DNA from: Fasciolopsis buskii
Lineage: Eukaryota; Platyhelminthes; Trematoda; Plagiorchiida; Fasciolidae
Length of the DNA stretch: 64,000 bases
Reading direction: 5' to 3'
NCBI GenBank assembly: GCA_008360955.1
Contig: LUCM01008329.1
Location: 377,434-441,433, forward strand
Below are positions 59,250 to 64,000 of the stretch, in pieces. Position 1 is the stretch's first letter. Every line of letters begins with the position of its first letter. Both the position numbers and the translations under genes were made by a program. The notes beneath the pieces were generated by a model. The model saw only the letters and a program-made list of their open reading frames with translations. It was not told the DNA's origin and made no database searches.

Positions 59250-61370
59250 GTGATTCTTGTTTGCTGTAGACTGGTGACCCAGATTCTAGAGGTAGCCAGT
59301 TGGTTAGCTATGGATCCACTACATTTCCCTGAAAGCCAGCAACAACGTTCCGGAGATGCCTGAGTCTAATATTCCAGGTCTTGAAACTTGAGACTGGCCT
59401 ACTCGAAGGCGCAAATAGGAGGAAAACGGATCACTACAAGACACGGAGAAACCAACTAGACCAGAAGACAGCGCGCAGCTTGCAAATATGGAGAAAAAAT
59501 CATGATACATAAAGGCAAAGCCCCGCCGCGTGAGGGACGGGCAAAGGCCACTGGGTAGTAATAGAAAGTTGATACTGCGCCAATGCTTTGGGCCGGTGTT
59601 TGCGACGACCAAGCCCGAAGGGTAGATAAGCGACAAGTCTCAGACATACTCCGGAAGACTGGCCGTTCTTCGAATGCACTGGTTGCTAATTACCAACAAA
59701 TAGGCCGATGGTAAATTTTGCAAGTGAATTAGCCAAGGCCCTTTCCGGTGTGGATTTCATGTGTGTACTGATGAGGCCTCATGTTTCCCTGCGCTGGGGC
59801 ATTAAACCAAGAGTCGAAGGGATGCATGTGGGTCAAAGCAGACGGTGTGACATACCCAGGGGAAGACGGCAGACCTTGCATAGAGGTCCGAAAGCTTAAA
59901 ACTTACTGTTTTCCGGACTAAAATACATTTTTAAGACCCAGTGCGCAATAAGGCCAACGGAAGCTGTACTGCTCGATATGTCCACTCCAAAGACAGAGTC
60001 TGCTAATCCGTGCTAAACTGGAAACTACAGGTCAGAAAACTCAAGATGTCAAGCAAATAGAAGACCGCTGTAGGTGTAAATTTTAAAGCAGAGAACGAAA
60101 AATTTAGAGTAGATAATTATAGTTCAAGCACAACAAGAATAGAATAATACGACTAGTGAGGGCCTACCGGCGCACTCCAGGCTAAGTGCTAAGCAGACTT
60201 TGCAGTGAGCTTTCCGCTGAAACGAACGGCAGTAGTATTTGGGTTGACGTGCGGCAAAGGCCAAAGGTTACCCAATAACCTTTCCGGGAACCTGGAGGGT
60301 GGATGCAGAGAGGCCACATAGAGAACAGAAATATAGGCACTGCCAGGGACACTATCTAAAAGAACGAGAATTGGCAACATGGGCTAGAATTTTAGTTCAT
60401 GACCGAGTCTTTGCTGAGATCATCATCTGGGATTCGGCTTCACGTCTTACTTCCTCACTTTCTCGCACGTCCACGCCAATGAACTCTTTGACATCCACTC
60501 TAGTTATGCATCCTTTTTACCAGTGCCTTAGGCAGCTAACCTTTGACGTTTTTTCAACGCGGGCTGACTAAAGTGCCAACGTACTTTTTGACAGATCCAA
60601 GTTCCGTGATTTTAAACACCTTCAGCTTGTGTACTCCTCGCTTCTTATGTCCTCTTTTCCTCGCTACTAACTTGGCAGGGCAGAAAAGGTCGTTCTTGGT
60701 GACCCGAAACCGCACACTACCCCTAAAACGCCTACCATAGCTCAATCCTAGTTACCATATTTTGCGGAATAGAAGCATTATGTTGCAGGTCTGTTGACTC
60801 TATCCAATATTCACCGTAACCCGAAGCTGGCACCCAAGCCAGACTACTTCTCTCTTCTGCGTTTTAGATCTCGCACCCGGATTAGACGCGCTGTTACCGG
60901 TTCCGTCTTTGTGATGGAGACTCCAAATCTGCCATCCTATCACTCCTGCGAGGATCCTGACGGCTAGAATTGGCACTGGAGTACTGGCCCGTTCAACCGA
61001 AACTACGCAGATTATCGCATTGGAGAGCTCAACTCGCATCTTTGCGATTGGGAGAAAGCACGATTACTGCTGCCCCCGGGACGGCTTGCGCACCTCCTGT
61101 TCCCCACTTGTATTGCTGAATAAGATCAAAAGCTGCGGCATCAAAAATAACAGCAAAGAGGACCTTCCTGGCCAGGGTATTTAGGGGACGTTCTTACACA
61201 AAATTTCTCTTATCTGACACAAATTACAATACAGCTTGCTGCCAGCCGCATGTAAATACGATCACTAGTCTTGGGAGTTCCCTATCCAAAGCTGCATAAA
61301 TTTCCTCGAGACAGTTTTAGAAAATGTTGACAGTCTGCCTTTTCCTTAAGATTTTCTCGGCCGTTTGTTG
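59250..61370. other. Stretch without recognised gene; may contain upstream part of element L
   Basis: Short open frames on both strands, none with motifs. Element L has its 3' end at 61862, and in H the 3' segment is about 1.5 kb. The RT of L, if present, should therefore lie before about 60400, but no RT motif is legible there. L may be 5'-truncated. Confidence 0.4.
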
Positions 61371-61379
61371 TTGTCAACT

Positions 61380-61862
61380 ACGTGTCTCATCCACTTTGCA
61401 TGACGTTCCGCCTGATTTTCACTGCCTCCATCAGAGTACCACATTACAATTGCTTCCCATACCAGCTCAAAGTTTCCGTCCATTACGTAACGCTCTTGCT
61501 GTTTGGGAGCACCGGCCATATTTCGACATCCATCGTTGAGCCCCGGCCATGTTTTGTGCCAGCAATGCGCACATTTAATGCAATTAAACACTGAATGACT
61601 CGTAGGCCGCCGCTCGCAAATGTCCCAGGAAACTGACTGGGCTGGAAAAATTAGTTTCCTATTTATTGCGTGTCGCTGGCTTACTCGTGCATTCCCCATT
61701 GCTTTGAAGCTTCTCATTTCACTTTCCAGTGTGCTGCTTCAATAACTCAAGGTTGCGCTCAACTCATTTCTTTCGACTTCCATTATTCGCACTTCTTGTG
61801 CATCCTCCTTGTAAAAATTTGATCTTGCCTTGCGCATGCCTCTCGCGAATCGAGAGATATAC
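61380..61862 (+). mobile_element. 3' end of CR1-like element L
   Basis: The plus strand aligns with the 3' segments of I and K, read in element sense. The frame text VTLLLFGSTGHISTSIVEPR then FVPAMRTFNAIKH near 61475-61590 corresponds to ITLFIIEHPGQQAATAIALQ then FAPAMHTFAAFKY in I. The end TTTGATCTTGCCTTGCGC, CATGCC, CTCTCG-CGAAT-CGAGAG and ATATAC is the common terminus. Only the 3' segment can be identified. Confidence 0.65.
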
Positions 61863-61906
61863 ATTATTATTAATATTAATATTATTAATAATAATATCAT
61901 TGTTAG
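61835..61906 (+). repeat. Terminal hairpin and ATT-rich tail of element L
   Basis: Stem CTCTCG (61840-61845), loop CGAAT, CGAGAG (61851-61856), then ATATAC and about 40 bases of ATT/AAT repeats (61863-61906). The RT-coding sequence of J begins directly after the tail. Confidence 0.85.
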
Positions 61907-63600
61907 CCCAAAACTCAAATTGGGTCCCTTCTTTTCTAAAACCAGAAGTGCAAGTGGCCATTGGCCAGTTATATTCTAACCTGCACAAGTGTGTTGATGA
62001 AATAACCCCGTCCCACATTTAGCAAATGCTCCGTGAGAGAACTTATTGCGACCAAATAAACACTGAGCTCGTTAAACTCCAGTCGGACTTTGATAGGACC
62101 ACAGATTTTTCGTGTTTCTGGAAATAAGTCGTCTAATCAGAGCGCTAGAAGCGCTATCAAACCATAGGAACAAAAAGCAAGAGCTGCTAGCTTTAGACCA
62201 ACCCAATCCTAACGCAGCACTGGCAAAACTGCTAAAACGCAGAACCACCCCTTCCAAGTCCTCAGCCTCTGAATTCCCATGTATCCTTCACGACTTTTAT
62301 ATTGGTAAACCACAGGAGATTGCAGATGCATTTGGTGGTTTCTTTGCACCTGCTCTGGTAAGTGATATAAATCCCGCTATTCCATCCCTACCACGCATTA
62401 ATACGGAGTCCTACTCAACAATCTCATTTCTCCAAAAGTTAGTATCCCAGCTGTTGTTCAAGAATAAAATTGGCTTCCACTCTGTACCTTATTGATTGCT
62501 TGAATTATATCACTAGGGCAGTGAACATCGTAAGATCGATTATAGTTATCTTTTGGACATGACAGAGGCTTATGACACAATGTCTTGCCGTAGGTTGTTA
62601 CATAAAATCGACTCAAACGGCATCGTCGACCCAATTCTATCGTGGTTTTCTTCATATCTGACATCCAGAAAGCAGGTAATTCAAGTAAATGGCTTCATAT
62701 CTGAACCTAGATTAGTGACTAGTGGCGTAGTCCGAAGCAGCGTAATGGGCCCTCTGGTCTTTTTTTTATATGTCAACGATGTCTTTGACGTTAATCTAAA
62801 TGGCGTCTCTTTCACATTTGCCGAGGACATCGAAATCGTCTACACTTTCCCCCTTGAAGCCTTAGATTTTACCATAAGTGACGTTTTGCAAGATTTAGCA
62901 TCGCTCAGTTCCTGGGCAACAGACTGGATGATGAAATTCTCTGCTGAGAAAAGCAGCATCATGGGGTTCAACTGCGTTATATCCCCAAGAGAACTCAAAA
63001 CAGGTAGCCGGATCATCCCTGTTAACCGTCAGGTTCGCAATCTGGGCCTAAAATATTCTTTAACCTCAAATTTCCCGGAATATGCCCTTGCACAAGTTGC
63101 GAAAGCAAATCGATTAGTGGGGCTACTCCGGAGAACTATGAAGTTGAAAGAAAGCAAGGTATACTTTTTAGAACCTAAATCAGTCTTTTCAAACCTGTGG
63201 TAGTGCAACAGAGTGATCGTTGAAAATGTCCAGCCTACCTTTACCAAGCAGCTGATTTGCTACCATGTAAACTTAAATTATATGGATCGCCGCAAATTCC
63301 TGAAATTGGATCGCTTGTGTCTCTGACGCACAAGAGCAAATCTGGTGCTCTTTCATAATAATATAAAAGGAAACAGCTGCAACTCGGCACCTCGTGTTAG
63401 AAACCCACTCCAATGCTGTCTTCGAAAAAGGGAATTGCTTATTACATTTCCAAAACCAGAGATATCTATCAGAGCAAATTTCTTTATTGTTAAGCATTCG
63501 TCTTTAGGGAGCAAACTCCTCCACCAGTTGCGCATCCTGTCACCGAGCCCAGACCGATTCTTGGACTTAAACGGCATGACCTCCTACACTAAACTATAAA
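61907..63600 (+). mobile_element. CR1-like element J, 5'-truncated, catalytic box altered
   Basis: Plus strand. It starts directly after the ATT tail of L in the middle of ORF2: QNSNWVPSFLKPEVQVAIGQ, then LYSNLHKCVDEITPSHI, matches NSNWDAFSLSTKVQPAADKF, then YSKMYKCLEAITPSRTL, in I. The linker at 62112-62495 (EISRLIRALEALSNHRNKKQ, NAALAKLLKRRT) aligns with I. An internal deletion near 62495-62550 removes the start of the RT. An open frame of 216 codons at 62553-63203 follows. It has motif A LDMTEAYDTMSCRRLLHK, motif B VTSGVVRSSVMGPLVFFLYV and motif C FTFAEDIEIV (FADD reads FAED). The thumb is FSAEKSSIMGFNCVIS. The C-terminal part is 63345-63599 (FFIVKHSSLGSKLLHQLRIL). Its 3' segment should run beyond the window. 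Inactive. Confidence 0.82.
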
Positions 63601-64000
63601 TTCAGAAGGCTTGTAAGGCCAAAAAATTCCTCATTTAATACCAATGAACTTGATCCCTTTTTTTACGTAATGGTGAGATGCAAGTCACTGACTTAGTCGA
63701 AGTTTTTATCTGTAGTTTGTATTCACTGGACAGTACTACACAAACTAAAAGTACTAACACTTCAAGAGAGAATGCGTACTATACTATTGTCTACTGATAC
63801 CGCCACAACAGACAATTCTTGCTGCTGATATCACACTTTATCACACACCCAGATCGGGATTCCAAATGCTTGAGAGCGGGCGTCATGTATTCCGAGTTCA
63901 CTGCTTGACCTCAAAGTCTCTCAAAATGCTCCCAAAAGATCGTACGCCTCAAGCGTCTCGTAATGAGGAAGCATTATCCGTTGAAGTTAAGACGTTTCCA
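63601..64000 (+). other. Probable start of the 3' segment of element J
   Basis: No coding motif. By analogy with H and I, whose 3' segments are 1.5-2.3 kb, this is likely the untranslated part of J, cut by the window end. Confidence 0.35.

Noticed and set aside
1..64000. Bacterial-type features (operons, Shine-Dalgarno sites, CRISPR arrays, prophage)
   Set aside because: Coding density is very low, repeats are eukaryotic non-LTR elements, and the one host-like gene has splice and polyadenylation signals.

Overview
The window looks like repeat-dense, gene-poor chromatin from a parasitic flatworm (Neodermata). I cannot decide between a trematode and a pseudophyllidean tapeworm. The case for a flatworm is the mix of degenerate RTE-like and CR1/Jockey-like non-LTR retrotransposons, AT and ATT microsatellites, and one short gene with eukaryotic processing signals (a polypyrimidine tract plus CAG acceptor before the ATG, and AATAAA after the stop). 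No operons, bacterial ribosome-binding sites, CRISPR arrays, rRNA or tRNA genes were seen. There is one assembly gap (21260-22224). All homology statements rest on motif recognition by eye; no database was searched.

Layout. 1-1670: nothing recognised. 1670-4640: RTE-like element A (+). 4700-8230: nothing recognised. 8230-9390: CR1/Jockey-like fragment D (+) followed by a (TTTA)n stretch. 9480-14100: nothing recognised. 14100-15510: CR1-like element E (+) that has lost its YADD region. 16440-16555 and 20260-20395: two copies of a short repeat. 17000-18550: endonuclease end of an RTE-like element G (-). 19242-19865: the only convincing host gene, a small two-helix membrane protein (-). 20064-22690: AT microsatellites, a pair of short repeats in opposite orientation, and a 78-bp inverted repeat bracketing the gap. 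22930-24600: RTE fragments, including C (-), an in-frame deletion derivative without reverse transcriptase (RT). 25300-28700: the most complete RTE-like element B (-). 28880-29925: a CR1-type endonuclease fragment (-). 30383-31949: CR1-like element F (+) between 17-bp direct repeats. 32505-32800 and 58935-59225: two copies of an unassigned repeat. 35930-36130: decayed BEL/Pao-type gag zinc knuckles (+). 36737-40290: CR1-like element H (-). 41800-42298: CR1-like RT fragment N (+). 42299-49500: long CR1-like element I (-) with an ORF1-type protein, endonuclease and RT. 53881-55560: very decayed relative K (-). 61380-61906: 3' end of another relative, L (+), running straight into 5'-truncated element J (61907-63600, +).

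The most interesting signals are as follows. (1) Several CR1-like copies share a terminal hairpin with stem TCTCG/CGAGA and a variable five-base loop, followed by an ATT-type tail in two of them; this looks like the 3' end recognised by the element's RT. (2) Truncated copies sit head-to-tail against those tails. (3) The inverted RTE copies A and B, about 22 kb apart, share a roughly 1.67-kb tract that looks almost identical, with much lower identity on both sides. They share disabling mutations inside the tract, which suggests ectopic gene conversion. (4) Element C fuses the linker to the extreme C-terminus in frame, deleting the whole RT. I see no undescribed multi-gene system; the novelty is in retrotransposon biology.
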